DNA of 64,000 nucleotides from Phenylobacterium sp. (GCF_013822795.1 NZ_PNLB01000010.1:92920-156919); one strand, 5' to 3'. Shown: positions 44,773 to 53,987, counted from the stretch's first letter. The notes: a model not told the origin generated them from the letters alone. Program-made: numbers and translations.

Positions 44773-46461
44773 ATGTACGACGCCCCTTCCCCGCCGACCG
44801 GCGCGCAGGCGGTGCCTGACAGCCGCGGGATCAACCTCTGGCGCGCAGATCCAGATCTGAAGCGGCTGGCGCGGCTCTATCTTGAGGATGGACTCGCCAC
44901 GCACCTGGAACCGCATCTGGAGCGGCTGGGCGCCCTGGCCGGCGGCGAACTGGACGAGCTGGCCAGCGTCGCCGACCACCACCCGCCGGTGCTGAAGGCG
45001 CGCACCCGCCGGGGCGAGGACGCCCAGAGCATCGATTACCACCCCGCCTATCGTCAGCTGGAGCAGGTCGCGTTCGGCGACTACGGGCTGGCGGCGCTGT
45101 CGCACCGGGCCGGCGTGCTGGGCTGGAACGCGCCGATGCCGGCCGCCGCCAAGTACGTGATCACCTACCTGTTCGTGCAGGCCGAGTTCGGCCTCTGCTG
45201 CCCGGTCAGCATGACCGACAGCCTGACCCGGACCCTACGCAAGTTTGGCTCCGCGGAGCTGATCTCGCGCTACCTGCCCGCCCTGACCAGCCAGGACCTC
45301 GACGTCCTGAACCAGGGCGCGATGTTCATGACCGAGCAAGGCGCCGGGTCGGATGTCGGGGCGACCGTGGTGACCGCCTCGCCCCAGGCGGACGGAACCT
45401 GGTCGCTGCACGGCGAGAAGTGGTTCTGCTCCAACGCCGACGCCGAGCTGGCCATGGTGCTGGCGCGGCGCAAGGACGGCGAACCTGGGCTCAAGGGCGT
45501 GTCGCTGTTCCTGCTGCCGCGAACCCTTCCGGACGGAAGCCCCAACCGCTACCGGATCGTGCGGCTGAAGGACAAGCTGGGCACCAGGTCGATGGCCAGC
45601 GGCGAAATTTCGCTGGAGGGCGCCACGGCCTGGCTGGTCGGCGATCCGGGCGCCGGCTTCAAGCAGATGGCCGACATGGTCAACAACTCACGCCTCTCCA
45701 ACGGGGTGCGGGCGGCGGGCCTGATGCGGCGCGCCAGCACCGAGGCGCTCTACATCGCCCATCGCCGCGAGGCGTTCGGCAAGCGGCTGATCGAGATGCC
45801 GCTGATGCGCCGCCAGCTGTTGAAGATGCTCATGCCCGCCGAGCAGGCCCGCAGCATGATGTTCCAGACCGCCGAGGCGCTGCGCCGCTCCGACGCCGGC
45901 GAGGCCGAAGCCTACCCCCTGCTGCGCATCCTAACGCCGCTGATCAAGTTCCGCGCCTGCCGTGACGCGCGCAAGGTGACCGGCGACGCCATGGAGGTGC
46001 GCGGCGGCTGCGGCTACATCGAAGAGTGGTCCGATGCGCGACTGGTGCGCGACGCCCACCTGGGCAGCATCTGGGAAGGCACCAGCAACATCGTCGCCCT
46101 GGACGTAATCCGCGCCGCCCAACGCGAGGGCTCGCTGCCGGTCTTGCGGGCGCACGTCGCTGGACTATGCGCCGACAGCGACGCGCCGGCCGAGCTGATT
46201 CCCGCGCTCGACAGGGCCATCGCACTGGCCGAGGCTGCGCAAGGGGACGTCGCCCAGACCCGCCAGGCGGCCAGCGCGCTCTACCACCTCACCTCGGCCG
46301 CCGCCTTGGCGTGGGAGGCCCGGCGGCTGGGCGCGCCGCATCGCCTGGCCCTGGCGCGCGCCGTGCTCACCCACCGGGTCCTGCCGCGCGATCCGCTTTC
46401 GGCGGCGCCGGCCGAGGATCCCGAGCTGACGCCGCTGCTGGCCGATCCCGGCCCGGCCTAG
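44773..46461 (+). CDS. AidB-like acyl-CoA dehydrogenase
   Basis: A 562-residue flavoprotein of the AidB branch of acyl-CoA dehydrogenases, longer than the usual 380 residues. It has the N-terminal extension (SRGINLWRADPDLKRLARLY), FAD-binding MFMTEQGAGSDVGAT, the region LSNGVRAAGLMRRASTEAL, and the helical tail with GGCGYIEEWSDARLVRDAHL and WEGTSNIVALDV. E. coli AidB acts in the adaptive response to alkylation. The role here is not certain. Stop shares CTAG with the antiporter gene. Confidence 0.9.
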   Translation: MYDAPSPPTGAQAVPDSRGINLWRADPDLKRLARLYLEDGLATHLEPHLERLGALAGGELDELASVADHHPPVLKARTRRGEDAQSIDYHPAYRQLEQVAFGDYGLAALSHRAGVLGWNAPMPAAAKYVITYLFVQAEFGLCCPVSMTDSLTRTLRKFGSAELISRYLPALTSQDLDVLNQGAMFMTEQGAGSDVGATVVTASPQADGTWSLHGEKWFCSNADAELAMVLARRKDGEPGLKGVSLFLLPRTLPDGSPNRYRIVRLKDKLGTRSMASGEISLEGATAWLVGDPGAGFKQMADMVNNSRLSNGVRAAGLMRRASTEALYIAHRREAFGKRLIEMPLMRRQLLKMLMPAEQARSMMFQTAEALRRSDAGEAEAYPLLRILTPLIKFRACRDARKVTGDAMEVRGGCGYIEEWSDARLVRDAHLGSIWEGTSNIVALDVIRAAQREGSLPVLRAHVAGLCADSDAPAELIPALDRAIALAEAAQGDVAQTRQAASALYHLTSAAALAWEARRLGAPHRLALARAVLTHRVLPRDPLSAAPAEDPELTPLLADPGPA

Positions 46462-48431
46462 GCCGCCGCCGGCTGCAAGGCGGCCAGGAAGCCCTGCTTG
46501 GTCAAGGTGATGCGATCCCGGTCGAGGTCGCGCACGCAGTCCTTGGTGCGCAGGGTCTCGGACGCATGATCGAGGCGCGCGGGATCGTATCCGCGCAGCA
46601 CCGCCGCCTCGTGCACGGCCGCCCAGGAAATCGCCTCGCCGGGCCAGATGTCGAAGCTGCGCACCGCCGCCAGCACGGCCCGCTCGGCGTCGTCGAGGAT
46701 CAGCAGCCGCGGCGCGCCGGCCGCGAACTCGACCACCTCGCCGGCCGGCTCGGCCGCCTCACCCGCCGGGAATTCGTCCTCGAGCATGCCCCGGGCGATT
46801 TCGACCTCGCCCATGACGACGCGATCGGCCCCGTGGGCGATCAGGTGTGCAGCCTCCTCGTCGGAGTGGGCCCGGGCGATGATCTCCAAGCCGCTGTTGG
46901 CCTTGCGCGAGTGGTCGACGACGCCGCCGCATTCAAAGCCGTCGGCCACGGCCACATACATCCGCGCCGCGCGCGGCACGCCGGCGGCTTCCAGCACCCG
47001 TGTCTCGACGGCGGAGCCGACGACGACTTCGTATCCCTGCTCAGCCGCCTTGGCCGCGAACTCGGGCTCAGACTCGACCAGCACGAAGGGCTTGGCCTGG
47101 CTCTTGAGACCGGCGGTGACCGCCTGGCCGACGCGGCCATAGCCGACGACGACGATGTGCCCGCTCAGCGCGGTCGGCGCGAGATCGTTGGCGGGCTCCG
47201 GCTCGGGAGCGGCGGGCGTCGGTATCGCCGGCTCCATGGGCGCGGCTTTGGGCGCGCGCAGCGCCACCGCGAAGATCAACGGGTTCAGCATGATCGAGAT
47301 GATGGCGCCGGCCAGGATCAAGTCGCGGCCCTCCCGCGGGAGAATCTCGAGATCGACGCCCAGGCCGGCGAGAATGAAAGAGAATTCGCCGATCTGGGCC
47401 AGGCTGGCGGCGACGGTGATCGCGGTCGTGTCAGACCGCTTGAACAGCTTGAGGATCGCGTAGGCGGCCAGCGACTTGCCGATGATGACGATCGCCAACA
47501 CCGCCAGCACGGTGAGCGGATGGGCCAGCACCACGAACGGGTTGAACAGCATCCCGACCGATACGAAGAACAACACGGCGAAGGCGTCGCGCAGCGGCAG
47601 GGTCTCTTCGGCCGCCCGGTGGCTCAGTTCGGAGTCGGCGAGGATCATGCCCGCGAAGAAGGCGCCGAGGGCGAACGAAACCCCGAACAGCATCGCCGCG
47701 CCGAACGCAACGCCGAGCGCGATGGCGAACACCGCCAGCCTGAACAGCTCGCGCGAGCCGGTGTGGGCGACGTAGTGCAGAAGCCATGGCACCGCACGCC
47801 GCGCCACGATCAGCATGAAGGCGACGAAGCCGCCGACCTTCAGCAGGGTCACCCCTAGCGGCACGCCCCAGGCGGTGAGCGGGTCGGCCGCCCCGGCCCC
47901 GGCCTTCATCGCGCCGGCCAGCGCCGGCAACAGCACCAGGGCCAAGACCATGGCGAGGTCTTCGACGATCAGCCAGCCGACAGCGATCTTGCCGCGCTCG
48001 GTCTGGACCAGCCGCCGCTCCTGCAACGCACGCAGCAACACCACCGTCGAGGCCACCGACAGGGCCAGACCGAACACCAGGCCCGAGATCAGCGGCCAGC
48101 CGAGCAGCGTCGAGAGACCGATGCCGAGGACCGTCGCCACCCCCATCTGGGCCAGCGCTCCAGGCACGGCGATTTTGCGCACCGCCATCAGATCCTTGAC
48201 CGAGAAGTGCAGCCCCACCCCGAACATCAGCAGGATGACGCCGATCTCGGCCAGTTCGTTGGCGATCTTCTGATCGGCCACATAGCCGGGCGTAAACGGC
48301 CCGACGATCACACCCGCAAGCAGGTAGCCCACCAATGGGGAAAGCCTCAGGCGCTGGGCGATCGCTCCGAGGGCGAAAGCAGCGACAAGGCCGGCGACGA
48401 TGGTGGCGATCAGCGGGGTATGATGGGGCAT
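46458..48431 (-). CDS. Kef-type potassium/proton antiporter (CPA2)
   Basis: A 657-residue inner-membrane protein. The first 400 residues have 11-13 membrane helices of the CPA2 exchanger (GVGLHFSVKDLMAVRK, LAMVLALVLLPALAG, AFFAGMILADSELSH). The cytoplasmic part has a TrkA-N/RCK NAD-binding domain (HIVVVGYGRVGQAVTAGL) for gating. Size and order match YbaL-type Kef transporters. It has no separate KefF/KefG ancillary gene nearby. Its stop overlaps that of the AidB-like gene by 4 bases. Confidence 0.92.
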   Translation of the reverse strand: MPHHTPLIATIVAGLVAAFALGAIAQRLRLSPLVGYLLAGVIVGPFTPGYVADQKIANELAEIGVILLMFGVGLHFSVKDLMAVRKIAVPGALAQMGVATVLGIGLSTLLGWPLISGLVFGLALSVASTVVLLRALQERRLVQTERGKIAVGWLIVEDLAMVLALVLLPALAGAMKAGAGAADPLTAWGVPLGVTLLKVGGFVAFMLIVARRAVPWLLHYVAHTGSRELFRLAVFAIALGVAFGAAMLFGVSFALGAFFAGMILADSELSHRAAEETLPLRDAFAVLFFVSVGMLFNPFVVLAHPLTVLAVLAIVIIGKSLAAYAILKLFKRSDTTAITVAASLAQIGEFSFILAGLGVDLEILPREGRDLILAGAIISIMLNPLIFAVALRAPKAAPMEPAIPTPAAPEPEPANDLAPTALSGHIVVVGYGRVGQAVTAGLKSQAKPFVLVESEPEFAAKAAEQGYEVVVGSAVETRVLEAAGVPRAARMYVAVADGFECGGVVDHSRKANSGLEIIARAHSDEEAAHLIAHGADRVVMGEVEIARGMLEDEFPAGEAAEPAGEVVEFAAGAPRLLILDDAERAVLAAVRSFDIWPGEAISWAAVHEAAVLRGYDPARLDHASETLRTKDCVRDLDRDRITLTKQGFLAALQPAAA

Positions 48432-48549
48432 GTGCCTCCGTGGCGAGTTTCAGGGGGTTCCCACCGTGGAAATTGCGGTCGCGAGGCTTCAGATCAACCA
48501 GAAATGATCCCAAGCCCTGGACACATCGACGTCATCGCTGGCGCCGGCG

Positions 48550-49236
48550 TCAGTTCTGGCGGGGGTCGGTCAGCGCCAGCAGGAGCCAGGCGACCAGCGC
48601 CCAGCCCGCGCCGAGCGCCCAGCCGCCCAGCACGTCCGTGGGCCAATGCACGCCCAGATAGACCCGGCTGACGCCAACGGCGAGCACCCCGGTCACCGCC
48701 AGTCCGTAGATCAGCGCCTTGGTGCGCCGACGCGGCTCGACGCTGGCGGTCACGGTCGCCAGGATCAGGAACACCGCCGCGGCCATGGCCGAGTGGCCCG
48801 AAGGAAAGCTGTGCGAGTAGACATAGCTGCCATGCGCGACCAGGGCGGGCCGGTCGCGCTCGTAGAACGCCTTGAGCAGTTGGCTGGACGCCTGGGCGGC
48901 GATCACCGTGCCGGCGAAGATCAGCGCCTCGCGCCAGCGTTGGTGAAAGATCAGCAGCAGCGTGGCCACGATGGTCAGCAGGGTCAGGACGGTGAACCCG
49001 CCCAGCGCGGTGACGTCGCGAACCGCCTCTTCCAGCCAACGCGGGCCGAGCGGATCGGAGGGCTGGCCAGGCGTCCGGAGCGCCAGCAGCAGCCGGTGGT
49101 CGAGGGCGTCGGTCCCGCCCTCCGACACCTCGCCCGCCACGATCAAGAACAGCCAGGAAGCGCCAGCCAGCGCCACCAGCAGCACTAGGGTGCGGGTCTC
49201 CAGCTTGCCGATCAGGGATTTCAGGCGTTCGATCAT
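48550..49236 (-). CDS. PAP2-family membrane phosphatase
   Basis: A 228-residue integral membrane phosphatase with about five or six helices. The three PAP2 signatures are KAFYERDRP (C1), the PSGHS motif in SHSFPSGHSAMAA (C2) and SRVYLGVHWPTDVLGG (C3), so it should be active. Substrates are lipid phosphates such as undecaprenyl diphosphate or phosphatidate. ATG 49236 (MIERLKSLIGK) is used; the upstream frame to 49353 lacks a start signal. It starts only 25 bases from the divergent EamA gene. Confidence 0.9.
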   Translation of the reverse strand: MIERLKSLIGKLETRTLVLLVALAGASWLFLIVAGEVSEGGTDALDHRLLLALRTPGQPSDPLGPRWLEEAVRDVTALGGFTVLTLLTIVATLLLIFHQRWREALIFAGTVIAAQASSQLLKAFYERDRPALVAHGSYVYSHSFPSGHSAMAAAVFLILATVTASVEPRRRTKALIYGLAVTGVLAVGVSRVYLGVHWPTDVLGGWALGAGWALVAWLLLALTDPRQN

Positions 49237-49261
49237 GCCGTGTTCGTGAGGGGTGAGTTCG

Positions 49262-49690
49262 ATGACATCTACATGGCAGCTTTGGGCGCTGCTGTCGGCG
49301 GGCTTCGCGGCCCTGACTGCGGTGTTCGCCAAGGTCGGGGTGGAGAACATCAACTCCGACTACGCGACGTTGATCCGCACGCTGGTCATTCTGGCGATCG
49401 CCGCCGGCGTCGTTGCTGCGACCGGCGCCTGGCGGCCGGCCGGCGAGGTCAGTTCGCGAACCTATCTGTTCCTGATCCTGTCGGGGGCGGCGACCGGCCT
49501 GTCCTGGCTTTGCTACTTCCGGGCCTTGAAGCTAGGCGACGCCGCGCGGGTCGCGCCGATCGACAAGCTGAGCGTCGTGCTGGTCGCCGTGTTCGCCGCG
49601 ATCTTTCTGGGCGAACGGTTGACCGCGGCCGGTTGGGCCGGCGTGGCTCTGATTGCGGCCGGCGCTGCGCTGGTCGCGTGGGGAGGTTGA
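49262..49690 (+). CDS. Single-domain EamA transporter
   Basis: A 142-residue hydrophobic protein with five predicted membrane helices, one EamA domain instead of the usual two. It opens TSTWQLWALLSAGFAALTAVFAKVG and has RALKLGDAARVAPIDKLSVV, the EamA repeat. Half-length EamA proteins work as dimers. GAGGGGTGAG precedes ATG 49262. Its start and the divergent PAP2 start are 25 bases apart, so the promoters must lie in coding DNA or overlap. Confidence 0.85.
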   Translation: MTSTWQLWALLSAGFAALTAVFAKVGVENINSDYATLIRTLVILAIAAGVVAATGAWRPAGEVSSRTYLFLILSGAATGLSWLCYFRALKLGDAARVAPIDKLSVVLVAVFAAIFLGERLTAAGWAGVALIAAGAALVAWGG

Positions 49691-49738
49691 CGCTACGTCG
49701 CCGTTCCCAGGACTCAGATCGAGTCATACAGTTGTTTC

Positions 49739-50455
49739 ATGACCACGACCGTAGTTCCGACCAACCGCGCCCCTGAAGGCGGACGCATGCGCCCCGCAGG
49801 CGCCCGCGCCGTCAAACCGCGCAACGCCGCGACCCTGATCATCGTGCGCCGCGACCGCAAAAAGCCGCAGGTGCTGATGGGCAAGCGTCACAGCGGCCAC
49901 GACTTCATGCCGAACCTCTGGGTGTTCCCGGGCGGGCGGATCGACCGCAGCGACTTCCGCGCGCCGTTCGCGACCGATCTGCGGCCCGACGTCGCCGCTC
50001 GGTTCGAGGCGCATATCCCGATGAACCGCGGCCGAGCGCTGGCCCTGACTGCGATCCGCGAGACTTACGAGGAGGCCGGGTTGCTGCTGGCCAAGCAGGC
50101 GCCGGCCCGGCCCGTGGCTGGCCCCTGGCGCGAGTTCGCCGCCGAAGGCGCGGCCGCCGACTTGGAGGCGCTGGAGATCGTGGCTCGGGCGGTGACCCCG
50201 CCGATGCTGGCCAAGCGCTTCGATACCTGGTTCCTGATGGCCGACGCCGAGCGCTTGATCAGCCTGGAACGCAAGCCCGACTGCGGAGAGCTTGAGGAGA
50301 TCGCCTGGGTCGACTTCGACGAGGCCATCGCCCTGCCCCTGCCGTCGGTCACCCGCACGGTCATCGGCGAGGCGATCCATCGGCTGGAAGACCCCGACCG
50401 CCCGCGTCCGTTCATGCGCTTCGGCGCCGGGGCGACGCGCTTGAGCCATCTCTAG
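49739..50455 (+). CDS. NUDIX hydrolase
   Basis: A 238-residue NUDIX-fold hydrolase, longer than the minimal MutT. The Nudix box is present: FPGGRIDRSDF, then after an insert of about 50 residues AIRETYEEAGLLL, which supplies the REx(x)EExG catalytic Glu. The long insert places this in the CoA-diphosphatase or NUDT19-like subgroup. Substrate unknown; may cleave nucleoside diphosphate-X. Ends 20 bases before the Fur-box candidate. Confidence 0.9.
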   Translation: MTTTVVPTNRAPEGGRMRPAGARAVKPRNAATLIIVRRDRKKPQVLMGKRHSGHDFMPNLWVFPGGRIDRSDFRAPFATDLRPDVAARFEAHIPMNRGRALALTAIRETYEEAGLLLAKQAPARPVAGPWREFAAEGAAADLEALEIVARAVTPPMLAKRFDTWFLMADAERLISLERKPDCGELEEIAWVDFDEAIALPLPSVTRTVIGEAIHRLEDPDRPRPFMRFGAGATRLSHL

Positions 50456-50474
50456 ACGCCAAGAACATTTCAAA

Positions 50475-50489
50475 TGCGAATTGTTCTCA
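50475..50489 (+). promoter_or_regulatory. Fur-box candidate
   Basis: TGCGAATTGTTCTCA is close to the 7-1-7 Fur consensus TGATAATNATTATCA (11 of 14 defined positions match) and lies 69-83 bases before the TTG start of the flavinylation operon. Iron-replete Fur would repress the four-gene operon, so its products would be needed in iron limitation. Confidence 0.7.
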
Positions 50490-50557
50490 ACTAACTTGCG
50501 TTGAGAGCAGGCCCTTGTTAGTGCGACCTACTATCAGCACTTGCGAGGACTAGCATC

Positions 50558-51235
50558 TTGTCGGCTTCGGAGCTCGTGGACGCCAAGGCGGCCATCGACG
50601 AGGAAAAGGCCAAGGCCAAGCGTAAGGCCCAGCGTCGCGCCGCCCTGATGCGCCAGATGGTCCAATGGCACTGGATCAGCGCCGCGGTCTGCTTGGTCGG
50701 CATGCTGCTGTTTGCGATCACCGGCATCACGCTCAACCACGCCGGCGCCATCGAGGCCAAGCCGAACACGGTCGAGGCCGAGGGCCAGCTGCCGGCTGAC
50801 CTGCTGAGCATCGCCAAGACCGCCCAGGCCGAACAAGCCGCCCTGCCCGAACCGATCCGCGCCTGGCTCGCCAAGGACATGGGCGTGCAGGCGCCCAAGG
50901 CCGCCGCCATCGAGTGGAGCGACGAGGAAGCCTATGTCTCCCTGCCCCGTCCGGGCGGCGACGGCTGGGTGACTTTCGACGCCGGCAGCGGCGCGGTGGT
51001 TCATGAGAGCACCACCCGCGGGCCGGTCGCCTACCTCAACGATCTCCACAAGGGCCGCAACACCGGCGCGGTCTGGAGTCTGTTCCTCGACATTTTCGCC
51101 ATCGGCTGCGTGGTCTTCTGCATCACCGGACTGGTGCTGCTGCAGCTGCATTCGCGGGCGCGCAAGATCACCTGGCCGCTGGTCGGCCTGGGCCTGGCCG
51201 TGCCGCTGATCCTTGTCCTGATCTTCATTCACTGA
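50558..51235 (+). CDS. PepSY-type membrane protein
   Basis: A 225-residue inner-membrane protein, start TTG 50558 after GAGGA. Residues 38-60 are the first membrane span (WISAAVCLVGMLLFAITGI, with His in TLNHAG), followed by a periplasmic domain (65-170) and two more spans (173-194, 200-223). His in LNDLHKGRNTG plus LNHAG could coordinate haem as in PepSY electron-transfer proteins. By analogy it passes electrons across the membrane to flavinylated periplasmic partners. First gene of a Fur-linked operon with DUF2271, DUF4198 and ApbE. Confidence 0.85.
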   Translation: MSASELVDAKAAIDEEKAKAKRKAQRRAALMRQMVQWHWISAAVCLVGMLLFAITGITLNHAGAIEAKPNTVEAEGQLPADLLSIAKTAQAEQAALPEPIRAWLAKDMGVQAPKAAAIEWSDEEAYVSLPRPGGDGWVTFDAGSGAVVHESTTRGPVAYLNDLHKGRNTGAVWSLFLDIFAIGCVVFCITGLVLLQLHSRARKITWPLVGLGLAVPLILVLIFIH

Positions 51236-51246
51236 CCGGAGTGCCC

Positions 51247-51762
51247 ATGCGTCTGCCGATCTACACCGCCGCCTTCACGGGCCTGATGGCGGGTCCCGCC
51301 CTGGCGGCGGACCTGGAGCTAAGCCTGGAGATTCCGCGGCTGACGGTCGCCGAGTACCACCGCCCGTACGTCGCCGTCTGGATCGAGAACCCGGACAAGA
51401 CCGCGGTGAAGACGCTGGCCGTCTGGTACGACGTCAAGCTGAAGAACCAGGAAGGCCAGAAGTGGCTGAAGGACATGCGCCAGTGGTGGCGCCGCGCGGG
51501 CCGCGACATGAGCCTGCCCGCCGACGGGATCAGCGCCGCGACCCGCGCGCCCGGTAAGCACCAGGTGGTCTTCAAGGGCGGAGCCGCTCCGCTCGGGAAC
51601 CTGCCGGCCGGTCAATACAACATCGTTGTCGAGGCGGCGCGTGAGGTCGGCGGCGTCGAGGTGGTGCGCGCCCCGTTCCAGTGGCCGCCCAAGGCCCGCA
51701 CGACGTCCTCCGCCAAGGGGACCAGCGAACTCGGCGCCGTGAGCGTCACCGTCAAGCCGTAG
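51247..51762 (+). CDS. DUF2271 protein with flavinylation-like motif
   Basis: A 171-residue exported protein with signal peptide (MRLPIYTAAFTGLMAGPALA). Mature part is a beta-sandwich (LELSLEIPRLTVAEYHRPYV). D93-G-I-S-A-A-T99 resembles the Dxx(S/T)GA(S/T) motif at which ApbE attaches FMN through a Thr, and the ApbE gene lies in the same operon. So Thr99 may carry covalent FMN. ATG 51247 is used (GGAG 5 bases upstream). The family is known as DUF2271. Function inferred: periplasmic flavoprotein electron carrier. Confidence 0.85.
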   Translation: MRLPIYTAAFTGLMAGPALAADLELSLEIPRLTVAEYHRPYVAVWIENPDKTAVKTLAVWYDVKLKNQEGQKWLKDMRQWWRRAGRDMSLPADGISAATRAPGKHQVVFKGGAAPLGNLPAGQYNIVVEAAREVGGVEVVRAPFQWPPKARTTSSAKGTSELGAVSVTVKP

Positions 51763-51773
51763 AGGATAGAAGC

Positions 51774-52592
51774 ATGCACATGATCCGCCGCGGCGCCCTG
51801 GCCGCCGTCTCCGTCGTCGCCATCCTGGCGATCCCGGCCGCCGCCAGCGCGCACCGCCAGTGGCTTCTCCCGTCGGCCACCGTGCTGTCGGGCAACGATC
51901 CCTGGATCACCGTCGACGCCGCCGTCTCCAACGACCTCTTCTATTTCGACCATATGCCGATGCGCCTCGACGGCATTTCGGTCATCACGCCGGACGGCTC
52001 GAAGGGCGAGATCAAGAACGGCGCGACCAGCAAGTACCGCAGCACCTTCGACGTGCAGCTGAGCCAGCCCGGGACCTATAAGATCACCAATGTCAGCGAC
52101 GGCGTCGGCGCCTCGTACAAGCAGGGCGGAGAGCAGAAGCGCTGGCGCGGCTCGGCCGCCGACCTGGCGACGGCGATCCCCAAGGACGCCACAGACGTGA
52201 AGATCATGGAGAACGCGCGTCGGCTCGAAGTCTTCGCCACGCGCGGCTCGCCGACCAAGGAAGCCCTGAAGCTGACCGGCAAAGGCCTGGAGCTGGAGCC
52301 AGTCACGCACCCGAACGACCTGGTGGCCAGCGAACCGGCCACCTTCAAGCTGGTGCTCGACGGCAAGCCCGCAGCCAATGTCGAGGTCGAGGTTGTCGCC
52401 GGCGGCAATCGCTACGCTGGCAAGACTACCGAGCTCAAGCTGAAGACCGGGGCGGACGGGGCCTTCACCGTGAACTGGCCGGCGGCCGGCATGTACTGGC
52501 TGGAAGCCTCCGTCCGCGGCGGCCAGAGCAGCATTCCGGGCGCCGAGCGCAGCGCCGCCTACGTGACGACCCTGGAAGTCCTGCCCGACTGA
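51774..52592 (+). CDS. DUF4198 periplasmic protein
   Basis: A 272-residue exported protein. Signal peptide MHMIRRGALAAVSVVAILAIPAAASA is followed by AHRQWLLPSATVLSG and the family domain of beta strands (ITVDAAVSNDLFYFDHM, FKLVLDGKPAANVEVEVVAG, GAFTVNWPAAGMYWLE). DUF4198 (NikM-like/CbiK-like) proteins are linked to metal transport and respiratory redox systems. Ribosome site GAGGA just upstream. Ends in a one-base overlap with apbE (TGATG). A weak NGAT at 82-85 is not a full flavinylation motif. Confidence 0.85.
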   Translation: MHMIRRGALAAVSVVAILAIPAAASAHRQWLLPSATVLSGNDPWITVDAAVSNDLFYFDHMPMRLDGISVITPDGSKGEIKNGATSKYRSTFDVQLSQPGTYKITNVSDGVGASYKQGGEQKRWRGSAADLATAIPKDATDVKIMENARRLEVFATRGSPTKEALKLTGKGLELEPVTHPNDLVASEPATFKLVLDGKPAANVEVEVVAGGNRYAGKTTELKLKTGADGAFTVNWPAAGMYWLEASVRGGQSSIPGAERSAAYVTTLEVLPD

Positions 52593-53584
52593 TGAGCCGG
52601 GTCGCCGTCCCGCTGGATCTCTCGCCGCGCGCCCTGCAGGCCCGCGGCGAGCGACCGGCCAGCTTCAGCGGCCCGACCATGGGCGTGTCGTGGAACGTCA
52701 AGGCGTTCGCGCCGCTGGGCGTCGAGCTCACAGCCATTCCCGCCCAGATTCAGGGCCTGCTGAACAGCCTCATCGCCCAGATGAGCAACTGGGAGCCGGA
52801 GTCCCAGATCTCGCGGTTCAACCGCGCGGCCGCAGGCGGCTGGCTCGACCTCGCGCCAGCCTTCCGGCACGTGATGGACCGGGCGCTGCACTGGGCCGAA
52901 CTGAGCGAGGGGGCCTTCGACCCGACTGCAGGCCGACTCGTCGAGCTGTGGGGATTCGGACCGGCTGGCCCGACGCCTCACCCGACCGACGCCGATCTCG
53001 CGGCCGCCAGGGCCGATTGCGGCTGGGACCGGCTGGCCCGCGACGGCGCGCGCATGTTCCAACCGGGCGGCCTGCATCTCGATCTCTCCGGCATCGCCAA
53101 GGGCTTTGGGGTCGACAAAGTCTCGCGCGCGCTCTCGCACCTCGGATTGATCGACCACCTTGTCGAGATCGGCGGCGAACTGCGCGGCGCCGGCGTCAAG
53201 CCGGACGGCCAGCCCTGGCTGGCGGACATCGCAGCGCCGCCGGGCGCGAGCCTGCCGGGCGGGCCGATCCGCGTGGCCTTGCACGGTCTCTCACTTGCCA
53301 CGTCAGGCGACTATCAGCGCTTCGTCGACCATGACGGAACGCGTTATAGCCACACGCTCGACCCGCGCACCGGACGCCCCACCGCCAACGGCCTGCGGTC
53401 GGTCAGCGTCGTCGCCCGTGACTGCATCGACGCTGACGCGCTTTGCACTGCGATCGGAGTCCTCGGCCCGCACGACGGCTGCGCGTTCGCCGTCCGGCAT
53501 GACATCGCCGCCTATCTGCTGGTGGACAATGGCGACGGATTGAGCGAAATCCTCACCCCCGCCTTCGAGGCGATGCTGGCCTGA
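52592..53584 (+). CDS. apbE: ApbE-family FAD:protein FMN transferase
   Basis: A 330-residue ApbE. It has [28 protein letters not shown], the ADP/FAD-binding [14 protein letters not shown] and the Mg/FAD region [17 protein letters not shown], with [13 protein letters not shown] at the end. It attaches FMN to a Thr of target proteins, very likely the DUF2271 protein in the same operon. No signal peptide or lipobox is visible, unlike most ApbE, so it may act in the cytoplasm before export of the target, or its start may be wrong. Translationally coupled to the DUF4198 gene. Confidence 0.92.
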   Translation: MSRVAVPLDLSPRALQARGERPASFSGPTMGVSWNVKAFAPLGVELTAIPAQIQGLLNSLIAQMSNWEPESQISRFNRAAAGGWLDLAPAFRHVMDRALHWAELSEGAFDPTAGRLVELWGFGPAGPTPHPTDADLAAARADCGWDRLARDGARMFQPGGLHLDLSGIAKGFGVDKVSRALSHLGLIDHLVEIGGELRGAGVKPDGQPWLADIAAPPGASLPGGPIRVALHGLSLATSGDYQRFVDHDGTRYSHTLDPRTGRPTANGLRSVSVVARDCIDADALCTAIGVLGPHDGCAFAVRHDIAAYLLVDNGDGLSEILTPAFEAMLA

Positions 53585-53617
53585 GCCAGGACACCCGCGG
53601 ATTTTCCCAAGGCCGCA

Positions 53618-53645
53618 TTGACTTTGGGTTCGAGATTCGTATTGT
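53618..53645 (+). promoter_or_regulatory. Predicted rpmG promoter
   Basis: TTGACT (53618-53623) and TATTGT (53640-53645) are separated by 16 bases and lie about 50 bases before the rpmG start. It is a moderate sigma-70-type match in a region free of genes. Confidence 0.45.
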
Positions 53646-53697
53646 CCGCGGCTCTTTAGAACACCTGCCGGTCCGACCGGCCCCGCGAGGACCGACC

Positions 53698-53865
53698 ATG
53701 GCGAAGCCCGCCTCCATCAAGATCCGCCTGAACTCGTCGGCTGACACCGGCTACTTCTACGTCACCAAGAAGAACGCCCGCACCAAGACCGAAAAGCTGG
53801 TCATGATGAAGTACGACCCGGTCGTGCGGAAGCATGTCGAGTTCAAAGAAGGCAAGATCAAATAA
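53698..53865 (+). CDS. rpmG: 50S ribosomal protein L33
   Basis: A 55-residue basic protein ([20 protein letters not shown], then [20 protein letters not shown]). It is the Cys-free (zinc-independent) L33 type, as in most proteobacteria. A strong terminator follows. It is monocistronic. Confidence 0.96.
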   Translation: MAKPASIKIRLNSSADTGYFYVTKKNARTKTEKLVMMKYDPVVRKHVEFKEGKIK

Positions 53866-53891
53866 GCTTTCTCCAGACTCTCCAGTCTGTG

Positions 53892-53923
53892 AAAACGCCC
53901 GGCCGTCTGGCCGGGCGTTTTTC
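53892..53923 (+). terminator. Intrinsic terminator of rpmG
   Basis: AAAACGCCCGGCC-GTCT-GGCCGGGCGTTTTT: 11-bp stem then five T, 27 bases after the rpmG stop. Confidence 0.95.
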
Positions 53924-53987
53924 GTTGCGCGCGGCGCGGCCTCCCCGCGTCATGTCGCCGCCCCACCGCATCGGCTAGTATGCGCCG

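Noticed and set aside
46026..47858. A 610-residue plus-strand frame opposite the Kef antiporter
   Set aside because: Arg/Gly-rich composition typical of antisense reading; the antiporter has clear motifs on the other strand.
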